Assembly: GCA_016200915.1 (NCBI GenBank)
Contig: JACQDV010000055.1
Location: forward strand, 1-64,000
Length of the DNA: 64,000 bases
Reading direction: 5' to 3'
Source: Sphingobacteriales bacterium
Lineage (GTDB): Bacteria; Bacteroidota; Bacteroidia; Chitinophagales; Chitinophagaceae
A model generated the notes under the pieces. That model did not search any database, was not told where the DNA came from, and saw only the letters and a list, made by a program, of their open reading frames with translations. This document shows positions 15,166 through 24,815 of the stretch, piece after piece (the stretch's first letter is position 1; the number at the start of each line of letters is the position of its first letter). Both the position numbers and the translations under genes were made by a program.

Positions 15166-16300
15166 AACTCCTCTCCTGTGCCCTTAACCATCTTTCCGGT
15201 ATTTCATTGTTGCTGGCCATTACATAATCAGTGTAACTGCAGGCGATGAATTTTTTATCGGGCATCTGCATCCACCATCTGCCGGTTCGTTTACTTTGTA
15301 AGAAAACAGTTTCTATTTCTGCCAGTGCAGTATGATATTCATTAAAGTCATCCCTGTTTTCCATTTGCACTTCGTTTTTGCAAATTTGTTTGCCATCTGC
15401 AAAATACCAGAGCATATGCGCAATTTGTTTGGCCGTTAAATCATTAGTATCCTTCTCCGGTAAATAACCATAAATACCCAGCGTATTTACATTATGACTC
15501 ATACCGGCATATTTCGTCAGCGTACAAATTTCTTCACCTGTAAATCCGTTCGGACTAATATCTGTTGCCGGCGCATAGGCATTGGCAATGGCAGCGATAT
15601 CTATTGTTACTAAATTAGAATTACGGATCACCGGTTCCATTTCCTCAATATGTTCTTTTACTTTTCCAACCCGGAAACAATCAAAGCGAAGTTTATCCAT
15701 CGTTTCCATCATCTTGGGATGAATATTATAAATCTGGAAACCGATATGATTGTAATGACGGATATAATTGGGTTCACCGGTTAAAACTTCCATTAAAAAA
15801 CTTTCATGTCGCAATGAAGATTCCATATTCAGGTTGATAACCGAATCAACTCCTGTTGCTTCAATGATCTTATTCAAACTTCCGTATGCATAATACTGAG
15901 CTAATGTATTGTCGTGTGAACCACCCAGAATAATTACTGTTTTCTTCTCTTTAATCAATTCTGCAATTACTGTTTTAGCTGCTGCATAACTATCGGTAAG
16001 TAAGGCACCACTTTTTACATTACCAATATCAGCCATCTTCACCTGCGAATGCCAGTAGTATAACTGGTAAAACTGCTCCCGTATTTTATCAGGCGCATCA
16101 GAATAGCCAGTATGTATCCCCTGTCCCCTTACTTCACCAATACCTACCAGCACAATATCTGCCTCATCCAGATCAGGAAATTCCTCCTCATACAAATTAA
16201 TATGAGAACCGATTTGACCATCATTATAGCCATTATCGTTACTGATCACATCTTTACGAACGGGTGTTAAAAAATCCTGCAGGTTCAGGTAGTCGGACAT
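15164..16300 (-). CDS. Ureohydrolase (arginase/formimidoylglutamase) family protein, metal site degenerate
   Basis: About 378 residues with the arginase fold pattern: VILGGSHDNTLAQYY replaces the GG(D/G)H motif, VNLNMESSLRH stands where DAHxD should be, and TIDIAAIANAYAPA where SxDxDxxDP should be. Several Mn-binding acids and His are therefore missing, so ureohydrolase activity is doubtful. It could be a structural or regulatory relative; the family is widely annotated as formimidoylglutamase in Bacteroidota. The start is ATG 16300. A TTG six codons upstream lies inside the -7 box TAAGTTTG (16316-16323). Confidence 0.75.
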   Translation of the reverse strand: MSDYLNLQDFLTPVRKDVISNDNGYNDGQIGSHINLYEEEFPDLDEADIVLVGIGEVRGQGIHTGYSDAPDKIREQFYQLYYWHSQVKMADIGNVKSGALLTDSYAAAKTVIAELIKEKKTVIILGGSHDNTLAQYYAYGSLNKIIEATGVDSVINLNMESSLRHESFLMEVLTGEPNYIRHYNHIGFQIYNIHPKMMETMDKLRFDCFRVGKVKEHIEEMEPVIRNSNLVTIDIAAIANAYAPATDISPNGFTGEEICTLTKYAGMSHNVNTLGIYGYLPEKDTNDLTAKQIAHMLWYFADGKQICKNEVQMENRDDFNEYHTALAEIETVFLQSKRTGRWWMQMPDKKFIACSYTDYVMASNNEIPERWLRAQERS

Positions 16301-16315
16301 GGGTTTAGTTTTGGG

Positions 16316-16323
16316 CAAACTTA
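16316..16323 (-). promoter_or_regulatory. -7 promoter box of the ureohydrolase-like gene
   Basis: TAAGTTTG on the minus strand matches TAnnTTTG exactly and lies 15 bases before ATG 16300. The last three bases form a TTG that mimics a start codon in frame. Confidence 0.65.
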
Positions 16324-16397
16324 CAATATTGAGGCTTATTGCGAAAACTATTCGTTAACAGTTGCGTCTAACTATTAAACTTACTTTGCAGAACGGT

Positions 16398-16817
16398 TTG
16401 AAACAGTCTGTTTACATATTATTGATTATTGCTTTTTTTATCAGCAATACCACCATGCCTTTCTGCAATTTTCAGGAAACCGCCATTGTAGCAGATCTTT
16501 ATCATCAACACCTGCAGCAAGATGCAGATGGAAATGTATTTGACTTTATAGCTGATGATATTTTAACTATCGGTTCTTTATTTGACGGGGAAGAAGAAGA
16601 TATGCAGCCTGTTCAGCAACATCCCATACCACATCCGGTATCCTTCCCGATAACGCAAATACAAACTGGCTTTTATAATTTATCCAAGCCAGTTACATCG
16701 CTTCCTCAATCACCGGTAATATTAGAAAGGGTTTACTCTGTTTTTCTGGAAAAAAAGCACTCAGCTGAATTTTCATTATCTATTTTTCGCCCCCCGGCTC
16801 CTATTAATACCATATGA
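16398..16817 (+). CDS. Small exported protein of unknown function at the head of the efflux block
   Basis: Not recognised. The product is about 139 residues, with a signal-like hydrophobic segment (SVYILLIIAFFISN) followed by an acidic stretch (LFDGEEEDMQPV), a Pro/His-rich stretch and a C-terminal SIFRPPAPIN. No ATG is available upstream of the hydrophobic segment; TTG 16398 (or TTG 16362) would keep the signal. Small proteins ending in a similar RPP motif precede metal or RND efflux genes in other Bacteroidota, from memory. The link to efflux is inference from position. Confidence 0.5.
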   Translation: MKQSVYILLIIAFFISNTTMPFCNFQETAIVADLYHQHLQQDADGNVFDFIADDILTIGSLFDGEEEDMQPVQQHPIPHPVSFPITQIQTGFYNLSKPVTSLPQSPVILERVYSVFLEKKHSAEFSLSIFRPPAPINTI

Positions 16818-16855
16818 TTTTTCGTACGCAGTTTTTCAAACCAAAAAAATGAAAA

Positions 16856-17284
16856 ATGAAAAAAACATTGGTGTTATTTATGGCAATCGTTGCTATATCA
16901 TTGTCATTGCAGGCACAAAAAATAAATGATGCTAAAGTTCCGGCAGTCATAAAATTGTCTTTTGCCAAACAATATCCCGGCAGTACAGCTAAATGGGAGA
17001 AAGAAGATGGCAGGTATGAGGCAAATTTTAAATCAAACGGGAATAATATGTCTGCTCTTTTTGATGTCAATGGCATGTTACTCGAATCAGAAATTGATAT
17101 TAAAAAATCCGATTTACCAACTGTAATTATTTCTTATATAAAAGAACATTATAAAGGATCTGTTATTAAAGAAGCAGCAAAGATTACAAAGGCGGATGGG
17201 ACGGTAAATTATGAAGCGGAGGTAAATCACAAGGATTTGATATTTGATGTCAATGGAAAGTTTATTAAAGAACATAAAGATTAA
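16856..17284 (+). CDS. PepSY-like periplasmic protein
   Basis: The 142-residue protein has a clear signal peptide (MKKTLVLFMAIVAISLSLQAQ) and two copies of a short beta-hairpin plus helix motif: KQYPGSTAKWEKEDGRYEANF then IKEHYKGSVIKEAAKI and VNYEAEV. This is the pattern of the PepSY-like/beta-lactamase-inhibitor-like family (PF11396 type). Such proteins bind an unknown periplasmic partner. It lies between the small exported protein and the beta-propeller gene, with a weak terminator after it. Confidence 0.75.
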   Translation: MKKTLVLFMAIVAISLSLQAQKINDAKVPAVIKLSFAKQYPGSTAKWEKEDGRYEANFKSNGNNMSALFDVNGMLLESEIDIKKSDLPTVIISYIKEHYKGSVIKEAAKITKADGTVNYEAEVNHKDLIFDVNGKFIKEHKD

Positions 17285-17294
17285 AATCAATTTA

Positions 17295-17325
17295 CTAAAG
17301 CGGTTTAACCGCCGCTTTAGCTTTA
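17295..17325 (+). terminator. Hairpin after the PepSY-like gene
   Basis: A perfect 9-bp stem (CTAAAGCGG with CCGCTTTAG) encloses an 8-nt loop, with CTTTAT after it. The T-tract is short, so termination may be partial and allow read-through to the propeller gene. Confidence 0.6.
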
Positions 17326-17355
17326 TAAATATCAATAATCAAATAAAATAATTTT

Positions 17356-18366
17356 ATGAAAAAAAATATTTGTCTGTCAATATTAATAGCATTGTGCGTA
17401 TTTGCTACGGTTTCTGCACAAACAAAAACAGGTTTACATATCACTAATACCTTCCATATTGCCAGTGCTGGCGGTTGGGATTATTTGGAGGTAGGCCCGG
17501 TTAATGATTGGCTTTATGTTAGTCATGGTACGCAGGTTAATATTCTCAATAAAAAAACAGGTGATTCTGTTGGCGTGATTGAAAATACCACCGGTGTGCA
17601 TGGAATTGCATTTGATGTGGCCAATAAAAAAGGTTTTACCAGTAATGGAAGATTAAATACTGTTACTGTATTTGATATGAATACAAATAAAGTAACGGCG
17701 CAAATAGCTGTTGGGCAAAATCCTGATGCAATCAGTTATGAATCCTATTCCAAAAAAATTATTACCTGTAATGGCCGTGGCAAAAATTTAAGTGTGATAG
17801 ATCCGGTAAATAATACTGTTGTTGACAGTGTTGATGTGGGAGGCAAACCGGAAACAGCCGTAAATGATGGTAAAGGCAATTTGTATGTGAATATTGAAGA
17901 TAAAAATGAGATTGTGGCTGTTGATACCAAAACTTTCAAAGTAACACATCGCTGGAGCCTTGCACCTGCAGAAGGACCAACAGGTTTGGCATTTGATGCA
18001 AAGACAAATCGTTTGTTTGCAGGTTGTGATAAATGGTTAGTAGTAATGGATGCAGCAACAGGAAAGATCATTGACAAATTAACTATCGGTGACGGTTGTG
18101 ATGGTGTAGCTTTTGATCCTGCAACGAATATGATCTATACTTCCAATGGTGAGGGAACAATAACGGTAATTCATGAAGATGCTGCTGATAAATATACCGT
18201 AGTGGAGAATGTACCTACTAAACAATATGCAAGAACCATAGCATTAGATAAAGCAACACACCTGATATATTTACCAACTGCTGACCTTGAAAAACCTGAC
18301 CCTAATCAAAAGGGAAGACCGAAGATGATTACCGGAAGCTTCCAGATTTTGGTAATTGGAAAATAA
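17356..18366 (+). CDS. YncE-like beta-propeller protein, exported
   Basis: 336 residues with a signal peptide ending TVSAQ. The body is a series of YVTN/YncE-type blades, each with a G-x-A/I-F/Y-D step (GIAFDVANKKGFTSNG, AISYESYSKKIITCNG, GLAFDAKTNRLFAGC, GVAFDPATNMIYTSNG, TIALDKATHLIYLP), making a seven-bladed propeller. No heme or catalytic motif is seen. Relatives are often encoded next to metal or RND efflux systems, so a periplasmic scaffold or ligand-binding role beside the pump that follows is plausible. The start overlaps an A/T-rich TAATTTTATG context. Confidence 0.8.
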   Translation: MKKNICLSILIALCVFATVSAQTKTGLHITNTFHIASAGGWDYLEVGPVNDWLYVSHGTQVNILNKKTGDSVGVIENTTGVHGIAFDVANKKGFTSNGRLNTVTVFDMNTNKVTAQIAVGQNPDAISYESYSKKIITCNGRGKNLSVIDPVNNTVVDSVDVGGKPETAVNDGKGNLYVNIEDKNEIVAVDTKTFKVTHRWSLAPAEGPTGLAFDAKTNRLFAGCDKWLVVMDAATGKIIDKLTIGDGCDGVAFDPATNMIYTSNGEGTITVIHEDAADKYTVVENVPTKQYARTIALDKATHLIYLPTADLEKPDPNQKGRPKMITGSFQILVIGK

Positions 18367-18403
18367 TATACAGTAAATTACCTGGCATAACTAATACAAC
18401 TTC

Positions 18404-19639
18404 ATGAAAAGCTGTGTAGCTATATTATTTTTTATAACCAGTGCCCTTACAGGTTTTAGTCAGCCAAATTCATTAGGTTATTTTTTGGATAAGGCCAAAG
18501 CCAGCAGCCCCTTATTAAAAGAATATCAGAATCAACTGCAATTAAATGCATATGACAGCTTATTAATAAGGGCTGCTTATAAGCCACAGGTTAATGGGAG
18601 CAGTTTTAACAGTTATTACCCTGTAATAAAAGGCTGGGGATATGATGCAGCCATTACCAACGGAGCAAATTTTGCTACATTGATCGGAGTCAATAAGCTT
18701 TTGGCTAACAAAAAAAACCTCGCCGCACAATTTGAAAATATTCAAATACAAAATCTCTCTGTAACAAATACATCAAAAATTACTGAACAGGACCTTAACC
18801 GGACCATCATTTCTCAGTACATAACCACCTATGGCGATTTGCTGCAACTAAATTTTAATAAGGAAATAATTGCCATGCTGGTAAAAGAAGAAGTTATTTT
18901 AAAAAAACTGACCGAAAGAAATGTTTATAAACAGGCAGATTATCTTGCCTTTTTAGTAACACTTCAGCAGCAGCAACTACTGGTAAAACAACTGAATATT
19001 CAATATAATAATGATTATCTGGGTCTTAATTATTTAAGTGGTATCGCCGATACAACAACTGCTGAATTGCAGGCTCCGGCTATACAACTAAAACCGTTAC
19101 CCGACATTTCCAATTCTGCTTTTTTTAAAAAATTTGAGATAGACAGCATGAAATTGGTAAACAGCCGGGCCCTTGTTGATATAACCTACCGGCCTAAAAT
19201 TAATTTGTTTGCAGATGCAGGATTTTTTTCATCACTGGCCACGCATGTTTATAAAAATGTTGGAACAAGTTTTGGCGTAAGTGCAATTATTCCCATTTAT
19301 GATGGCAAACAACGGAAATTACAATACAACAAAATTACTATTGCTGAAAAAAACCGAACGAACTACAAAGATTTTTTTAAAACCCAGTATTCGCAGCAAA
19401 TTGCACAACTCACCCGTCAGCTGCAATCAACAGAAGAGTTAATTGCAGACATTAATAACCAGTTGAAATATTCCTCAAGTCTCATTGATGTAAACGGCAA
19501 ACTGCTCGAAACAGGTGATGTAAGAATTGCCGATTATATTTTAGCGCTGAATAATTATCTGAATGCCAAAAATCTTATCACTCAAAATAACATTAACCGG
19601 CTTCAAATCATTAACCAGATAAACTATTGGAACCGATAA
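18404..19639 (+). CDS. TolC-family outer membrane efflux protein
   Basis: A 411-residue outer membrane factor with a signal peptide (ITSALTGFSQ). Long amphipathic helices rich in Q, N and L (YQNQLQLNAYDSLLIRAAYK, TRQLQSTEELIADINNQLKY) alternate with short beta segments (KINLFADAGFF, VSAIIPIYDGKQRKL), as in TolC/CusC proteins. It would form the outer channel for the adaptor and pump that follow, 10 and about 930 bases downstream. The GLNYLSGI segment is typical of the family. Confidence 0.9.
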   Translation: MKSCVAILFFITSALTGFSQPNSLGYFLDKAKASSPLLKEYQNQLQLNAYDSLLIRAAYKPQVNGSSFNSYYPVIKGWGYDAAITNGANFATLIGVNKLLANKKNLAAQFENIQIQNLSVTNTSKITEQDLNRTIISQYITTYGDLLQLNFNKEIIAMLVKEEVILKKLTERNVYKQADYLAFLVTLQQQQLLVKQLNIQYNNDYLGLNYLSGIADTTTAELQAPAIQLKPLPDISNSAFFKKFEIDSMKLVNSRALVDITYRPKINLFADAGFFSSLATHVYKNVGTSFGVSAIIPIYDGKQRKLQYNKITIAEKNRTNYKDFFKTQYSQQIAQLTRQLQSTEELIADINNQLKYSSSLIDVNGKLLETGDVRIADYILALNNYLNAKNLITQNNINRLQIINQINYWNR

Positions 19640-19649
19640 AAGAGTTTAA

Positions 19650-20567
19650 ATGAAACAACGAATTTTATATTGTTGGGCGTTGGTATTGATCTTTTCCTGT
19701 AAAAACGAAAATACAACCCAGGAGCAGGAAGTAACAGAAGTAAGTACTCCTGTTACCGCTACGGGTATCAGCCATGAGCCTATGGAAGAATATGTTGAAC
19801 TCAATGCTACTTCTGCCTTTTTACAGAAATGGATTGTACGGGCCAATACCACCGGTTATTTACAAAGCTCCAATGTACAATTGAATAAATATGTAACCAG
19901 CGGTCAGGTGTTGTTTACCGTAAAAACCAAAGAAGCAGAAAGTATTGGTAACACCATTAATGTCCTTGATTCTGCTTTTAAATTTTCAGGTGTAAACAAT
20001 ATTAAAGCCAACCAAAGTGGTTTTATTTCCCAGATAAATCATCAACAGGGTGATTATGTACAGGATGGCGAGCAACTGGCCGTAATTACCGATACCAAAA
20101 GTTTTGTTTTTTTATTAGAACTCCCTTATGAGCTTCGTCCATATATCCTCAACAAAAAAACATTGGAAATGGTATTGCCCGACGGGGAGAAATTAACAGG
20201 AACTATCAGTGGCAATATGCCTTCCATGGATGTTACTTCACAAACACAAAATATTATTCTGCATGTCAATTCCAAACATCCTATTCCTGAAAACCTGATT
20301 GCAAAAGTAAAAGTGGTGAAATCGTTCCGTAACAATATTATTTCTTTACCAAAAGCGGCTGTACTTACAGATGAAACACAAAGTGAATTTTGGGTAATGA
20401 AAATGATCAACGATTCCATGGCGGCTAAAGTAGTTATCAGGAAAGGAATTGAAGCGACTGACAAAATTGAAATTGTTTCCCCGGTATTTTCTGCCAGTGA
20501 TAAAATATTAGTTACCGGAAATTATGGATTGGGCGATACCGCAAAAGTAAAAATCATTCAACAGTAG
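19650..20567 (+). CDS. RND efflux periplasmic adaptor (membrane fusion protein), lipoprotein
   Basis: 305 residues. The N-terminus MKQRILYCWALVLIFSCKN carries a lipobox (IFSC), so the adaptor is probably lipid-anchored. A biotinyl/lipoyl-like hairpin domain is visible as NVQLNKYVTSGQVLFTVKTKEAES and ISQINHQQGDYVQDGEQLAVITD, followed by the beta-barrel (LPDGEKLTGTISG) and membrane-proximal domain. The alpha-hairpin is very short. It links the RND pump to TolC. It sits 10 bases after the TolC gene and 4 before the pump gene, so all three are one operon. Confidence 0.9.
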   Translation: MKQRILYCWALVLIFSCKNENTTQEQEVTEVSTPVTATGISHEPMEEYVELNATSAFLQKWIVRANTTGYLQSSNVQLNKYVTSGQVLFTVKTKEAESIGNTINVLDSAFKFSGVNNIKANQSGFISQINHQQGDYVQDGEQLAVITDTKSFVFLLELPYELRPYILNKKTLEMVLPDGEKLTGTISGNMPSMDVTSQTQNIILHVNSKHPIPENLIAKVKVVKSFRNNIISLPKAAVLTDETQSEFWVMKMINDSMAAKVVIRKGIEATDKIEIVSPVFSASDKILVTGNYGLGDTAKVKIIQQ

Positions 20568-20571
20568 ATTG

Positions 20572-23500
20572 ATGCATAAGTTTTTCCACTCACATAAAAA
20601 TCCTCTTACAGTTTTAATTGCACTTATTATTATGGGTGGATTGTTTGCTTATAGCAAACTGCAAACATCACTGTTCCCGGAGATCACTTTTCCCAAAATA
20701 AAGATCATAGCAGATGGAAGCTTGCAGCCGGTTAATAAGATGATGGTAACCGTTACCCGGCCATTGGAAAATGCTATTAAACAAATCCCCGATTTAAAAT
20801 CTGTACGCAGCATCACCAGCAGGGGAAGTTGCGAAATATCTGCCTATATGGACTGGAAAGCAGATATTAATCTTAGTCAGCAAAGAATAGAAGCAAAGAT
20901 CAGTGAAATAAGAAATGCCTTACCGGCAGATATATCTATTACCGTAGAAAAAATGAACCCGTCTATTTTACCGGTAATGGGTTATACGCTGGAAAGCCAC
21001 GATAAATCGCCAATTGAATTAAAGCAATTAGCTGTTTATACCATCAAACCTTTTTTATCACAGGTAGATGGCGTGTCTGAAGTTCGCATCATTGGCGGCA
21101 AAACAAAAGAATACTGGCTCCAAATGGATCCGCAAAAAATGAGTTCTCTATCAGTTACTCCTGATGCTATTACCAATGCACTCAATGCAACAAATTTTAT
21201 AAAGAGTAATGGTTATCTGGCTGACTATCGCTATTTGTATCTAACTGTAACAGATGCCACTGTTCATACAAAAGACGATCTTGAAAATATCATCATCAGC
21301 AATAATGGTAAAAGAATCATCTATTTAAAAGATATAGCAGCAGTAGATATTAAAGAGGCTGTAGAGTACACTAAAATAAATGCTAATGGGCATGAAGGAA
21401 TACTGGTGGCAGTTATTAAACAACCTAACGCCAATTTAGTAGTACTCTCTGCCAGCATGGAAGAAAAGATAAAAGAATTAAAAACCATTCTTCCATCCGG
21501 GGTAAACATTAAACCCTATTATGTACAGGCAGATTTTGTAAAAGACTCTATTAAAAGTGTAAGCGATAGTTTATGGATCGGGTTATTATTAGCCATTTTT
21601 GTTGCTATTCTTTTCCTTCGTTCATTAAAAGCCAGTACAACTATATTAATTATCATTCCGGTAACATTGGGGCTTACGTTAGTTGTATTGCTGGCATTGG
21701 GTTACACTTTTAATATTATGACATTGGGCGCTATTGCCGCCGCCATTGGTTTAATTATTGATGATGCCATTGTGGTAGTAGAGCAAATTCACCGTACCTA
21801 CGAAGAACATCCAAGAGAATATACGGCTACATTAGTACATCAGTCCATTAAATACTTATTCCCGGCAATGGTAGGCTCATCTATGAGTACCATTGTAATT
21901 TTTCTTCCATTTATTTTAATGAGCGGGGTTGCCGGCGCTTATTTTAAGGTGATGACAGATACAATGATCATTACATTAGTCTGCTCCTTTTTTGTAACAT
22001 GGATTTTATTGCCTGTTGTTTATTTATTCTTAAGCAGCAAGAAAAAAGAAGCGGCAATAGCAAAAAAGAAAAAAGAGCATCCTGTTAAAAGCCAGCGATG
22101 GGTTTCTTTTTTTATCCGCAAACCTTATTTGAGTTTTATTATTGTTGCTGCATTAGGATGGACAATTTATTTTATACTTCCTAAATTAGAAACAGGTTTT
22201 CTTCCTCAAATGGATGAAGGAAGTATTGTGCTCGATTATGCCTCCCCTCCGGGCACTTCATTAGATGAAACAGACAGGATGCTGCGAGAAGCAGAAAAGA
22301 TCATCTCAACAACACCAGAGGTAGCAGCTTATTCAAGAAGAACAGGTACGCAAATGGGTTTTTTTATTACTGAACCGAATACGGGTGATTATCTTATACA
22401 ACTAAAAAAAACACGGAAGAAAACAACTGAAGAAGTAATTAATGATATACGCCTGAAAATAGAAGCTACACAACCGGCATTGCGTATTGATCTTGGGCAG
22501 GTGATTGGGGATATGCTGGGAGATTTGATGCGCTCTGTTCAGCCAGTTGAAGTAAAAGTTTTTGGTGATGATAATAAAAAATTACAACAGTTGTCTGCGC
22601 AGGCAGCAGAGGTGATTCGAAATATAAAAGGAACGGCTGATGTATTTGACGGAATAGTTATTGCCGGCCCATCTGTAAGTATTGAACCAAATTATACAAG
22701 GCTGGCTCAGTTTGGTATTACTCCCGCCAACCTGCAATATCAATTACAAACCTCACTGCAGGGAAATATTGTTGGAAATATTTTTGAAAAAGAACAAGTA
22801 AACACCATCCGTATCGTATATCCCGGCAGCAGGAAAATCAGTGTTGCAGATTTAAGCCGCCTCCGGGTATTCTTACCATCGGGTAAATTAATTCCCATTA
22901 CAGACCTGGCAACGGTAAAAGTAAATGCCGGAGATGCAGAAATACAAAGGCAAAACCTGCAATCAATGGGAGTAATCACTGCCCGTTTGGAAAACCGTGA
23001 CCTGGGCAGTGTAATAAACGATATCCAAAAAGAAATAAAATCTAAGCTCACTTTACCCCAAGGTTATCATATAGAGTACGGCGGTGCGTATGCAGAGCAG
23101 CAACAATCCTTTAAGGAACTGCTGATGATATTAATTACTGCCAGCCTGCTGGTATTCTGCGTTATACTTTTCCTGTTCAAAGAATTCAAAATAGCTTTAT
23201 TGATTTTGACCATTGCTGTTTTAGGTATTGCCGGAAGTTATCTCGCATTATATATTACCGGTACTCCTTTAAATGTTGGCAGCTATACTGGCCTGATCAT
23301 GATTGTTGGGATCATTGGGGAAAATGCCATTTTCACCTTCTTACAATTTAAAGAATCGCTATTAGAAAAAACAGTTGATGAATCTATTATTTATGCTATC
23401 TCCACCAGGTTACGACCCAAACTAATGACAGCATTGGGTGCCATAATTGCTTTAATGCCTTTGGCATTGGGCATTGGCGCAGGGGCACAATTACACCAGC

Positions 23501-23622
23501 CATTGGCTATTGCTGTAATCGGTGGATTTATCATTGCTCTTCCTTTATTGTTGATAGTATTACCAACCTTTATCAGGTTTTTATATAAACATTATACACC
23601 TGTTACAAGCGCAGAGGTATAG
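20572..23622 (+). CDS. RND-family efflux transporter, AcrB/CusA superfamily
   Basis: A 1016-residue inner-membrane pump with twelve membrane helices and two large periplasmic loops. TM4 contains GAIAAAIGLIIDDAIVVVEQIHR: the paired Asp of the proton relay is present, which fits drug-type (HAE1-like) more than the heavy-metal type. TM helices around 330-480 and 835-1005 are plain. ATG 20572 is preferred over the TTG one codon before. It uses the adaptor and TolC encoded just upstream. The substrate is unknown. Confidence 0.93.
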   Translation: MHKFFHSHKNPLTVLIALIIMGGLFAYSKLQTSLFPEITFPKIKIIADGSLQPVNKMMVTVTRPLENAIKQIPDLKSVRSITSRGSCEISAYMDWKADINLSQQRIEAKISEIRNALPADISITVEKMNPSILPVMGYTLESHDKSPIELKQLAVYTIKPFLSQVDGVSEVRIIGGKTKEYWLQMDPQKMSSLSVTPDAITNALNATNFIKSNGYLADYRYLYLTVTDATVHTKDDLENIIISNNGKRIIYLKDIAAVDIKEAVEYTKINANGHEGILVAVIKQPNANLVVLSASMEEKIKELKTILPSGVNIKPYYVQADFVKDSIKSVSDSLWIGLLLAIFVAILFLRSLKASTTILIIIPVTLGLTLVVLLALGYTFNIMTLGAIAAAIGLIIDDAIVVVEQIHRTYEEHPREYTATLVHQSIKYLFPAMVGSSMSTIVIFLPFILMSGVAGAYFKVMTDTMIITLVCSFFVTWILLPVVYLFLSSKKKEAAIAKKKKEHPVKSQRWVSFFIRKPYLSFIIVAALGWTIYFILPKLETGFLPQMDEGSIVLDYASPPGTSLDETDRMLREAEKIISTTPEVAAYSRRTGTQMGFFITEPNTGDYLIQLKKTRKKTTEEVINDIRLKIEATQPALRIDLGQVIGDMLGDLMRSVQPVEVKVFGDDNKKLQQLSAQAAEVIRNIKGTADVFDGIVIAGPSVSIEPNYTRLAQFGITPANLQYQLQTSLQGNIVGNIFEKEQVNTIRIVYPGSRKISVADLSRLRVFLPSGKLIPITDLATVKVNAGDAEIQRQNLQSMGVITARLENRDLGSVINDIQKEIKSKLTLPQGYHIEYGGAYAEQQQSFKELLMILITASLLVFCVILFLFKEFKIALLILTIAVLGIAGSYLALYITGTPLNVGSYTGLIMIVGIIGENAIFTFLQFKESLLEKTVDESIIYAISTRLRPKLMTALGAIIALMPLALGIGAGAQLHQPLAIAVIGGFIIALPLLLIVLPTFIRFLYKHYTPVTSAEV

Positions 23623-23677
23623 CAAACCGCTGTTACGCTGGTTTCCAAACTTATATTATCAAATATTGAGTTCTCTT

Positions 23678-23685
23678 TATCTTTG
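23678..23685 (+). promoter_or_regulatory. -7 promoter box of pheS, 5 nt from the ATG
   Basis: TATCTTTG, an exact TAnnTTTG, is followed by CCGCT and then ATG. Transcription would start at or one base from the start codon. No convincing -33 element was seen. Confidence 0.65.
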
Positions 23686-23690
23686 CCGCT

Positions 23691-24722
23691 ATGGAAAAGG
23701 TTTTGGAACAAATAGAATCCTACAAAAAAGAGATAGAGGCATTAGCGGTAAAAGGAGCTAAAGAACTGGAAGAATACCGTATCAAATTCCTCGGCACCAA
23801 AGGCATTGTAAAAGCGTTGATGGGTGAGATGAAAAATGTAGCCAGTGAACAAAAGAAACAGTTTGGACAGGTGTTAAATGAGTTCAAACAATATGCCGAA
23901 GAGAAATACGAAGAATGGAAAAACATTACGGCCAACGGCCAACCATCAACGGCCAGCGATATTGACTTAACATTACCGGGTGATCCAATTGCCGTTGGCA
24001 GCCGCCATCCCATCAGTTTAATGAGGAATCATATTGTTTCTATTTTCCAACGCTTAGGTTTTGCCGTGGCTGAAGGGCCGGAGATTGAAGATGACTGGCA
24101 CAACTTCGGTGCACTCAACTTAGATGAAAATCATCCTGCCCGTGATATGCAGGACACTTTTTATATCCATACGAATCCCGATTGGTTATTACGTACACAT
24201 ACCAGTAACATACAAATCCGTGAAATGGAAAAAGGCAAGTTGCCGATTCGTATTGTTTGTCCCGGTCGTGTGTATCGTAATGAAACCATCAGTGCAAGAA
24301 GTCATTGTTATTTTCACCAGGTGGAAGGTTTGTACATTGATGAAAATGTTTCGTTCGCTGATTTAAAACAAACATTATACTTCTTTGTACAGGAAATGTA
24401 TGGCAAGGATGTAAAAGTTCGTTTCCGTCCTTCTTATTTTCCTTTCACAGAGCCGAGTGCAGAGATGGACGTAAGTTGTTTCATCTGCGGTGGCGAAGGT
24501 TGTAATATTTGCAAACACACCGGCTGGGTGGAAATATTAGGTTGCGGTATGGTGCATCCAAAAGTATTAGAGAATTGCGGTATTGATAGTAACAAATACA
24601 CCGGCTTTGCTTTTGGTATGGGTGTGGAGCGACCAGCATTATTAAAGTATGGCATCAACGACATCCGTTTGTTCAGTGAAAATGATGTACGTTTCCTTAA
24701 GCAGTTTACGAGTGCAACATAG
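23691..24722 (+). CDS. pheS: Phenylalanyl-tRNA synthetase alpha subunit
   Basis: 343 residues, the usual length. A coiled-coil N-terminus (1-85) is followed by the class II catalytic core: HPISLMRNHIVSIFQRLGF (motif 1 region), RNETISARSHCYFHQVEGLY (motif 2) and GFAFGMGVERPALLKYGI (motif 3). The motif-3 Arg is followed by Pro rather than the more common Leu. A four-Cys insertion (CFICGGEGCNICKHTGW) matches that seen in many bacterial PheS. It charges tRNA-Phe together with PheT, which is not in this window. It appears to be transcribed alone. Confidence 0.96.
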   Translation: MEKVLEQIESYKKEIEALAVKGAKELEEYRIKFLGTKGIVKALMGEMKNVASEQKKQFGQVLNEFKQYAEEKYEEWKNITANGQPSTASDIDLTLPGDPIAVGSRHPISLMRNHIVSIFQRLGFAVAEGPEIEDDWHNFGALNLDENHPARDMQDTFYIHTNPDWLLRTHTSNIQIREMEKGKLPIRIVCPGRVYRNETISARSHCYFHQVEGLYIDENVSFADLKQTLYFFVQEMYGKDVKVRFRPSYFPFTEPSAEMDVSCFICGGEGCNICKHTGWVEILGCGMVHPKVLENCGIDSNKYTGFAFGMGVERPALLKYGINDIRLFSENDVRFLKQFTSAT

Positions 24723-24730
24723 CCCATCAA

Positions 24731-24757
24731 GGCGTCATTCCGACGTAAGGAGGAATC
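24731..24757. repeat. Short dispersed repeat of the GTCATTCCGACG type
   Basis: GCGTCATTCCGACGTAAGGA lies in the gap after pheS. A very similar motif (CGTCATTTCGACGGAGGAGA and variants) is a common intergenic repeat in Bacteroidota genomes, from memory. Only this copy was noticed in the window. Confidence 0.4.
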
Positions 24758-24815
24758 CGCTGATGTTTTGTAATGGGATGAATTATGTACTTAGCTGCAT
24801 TACTACTATTAAGCT

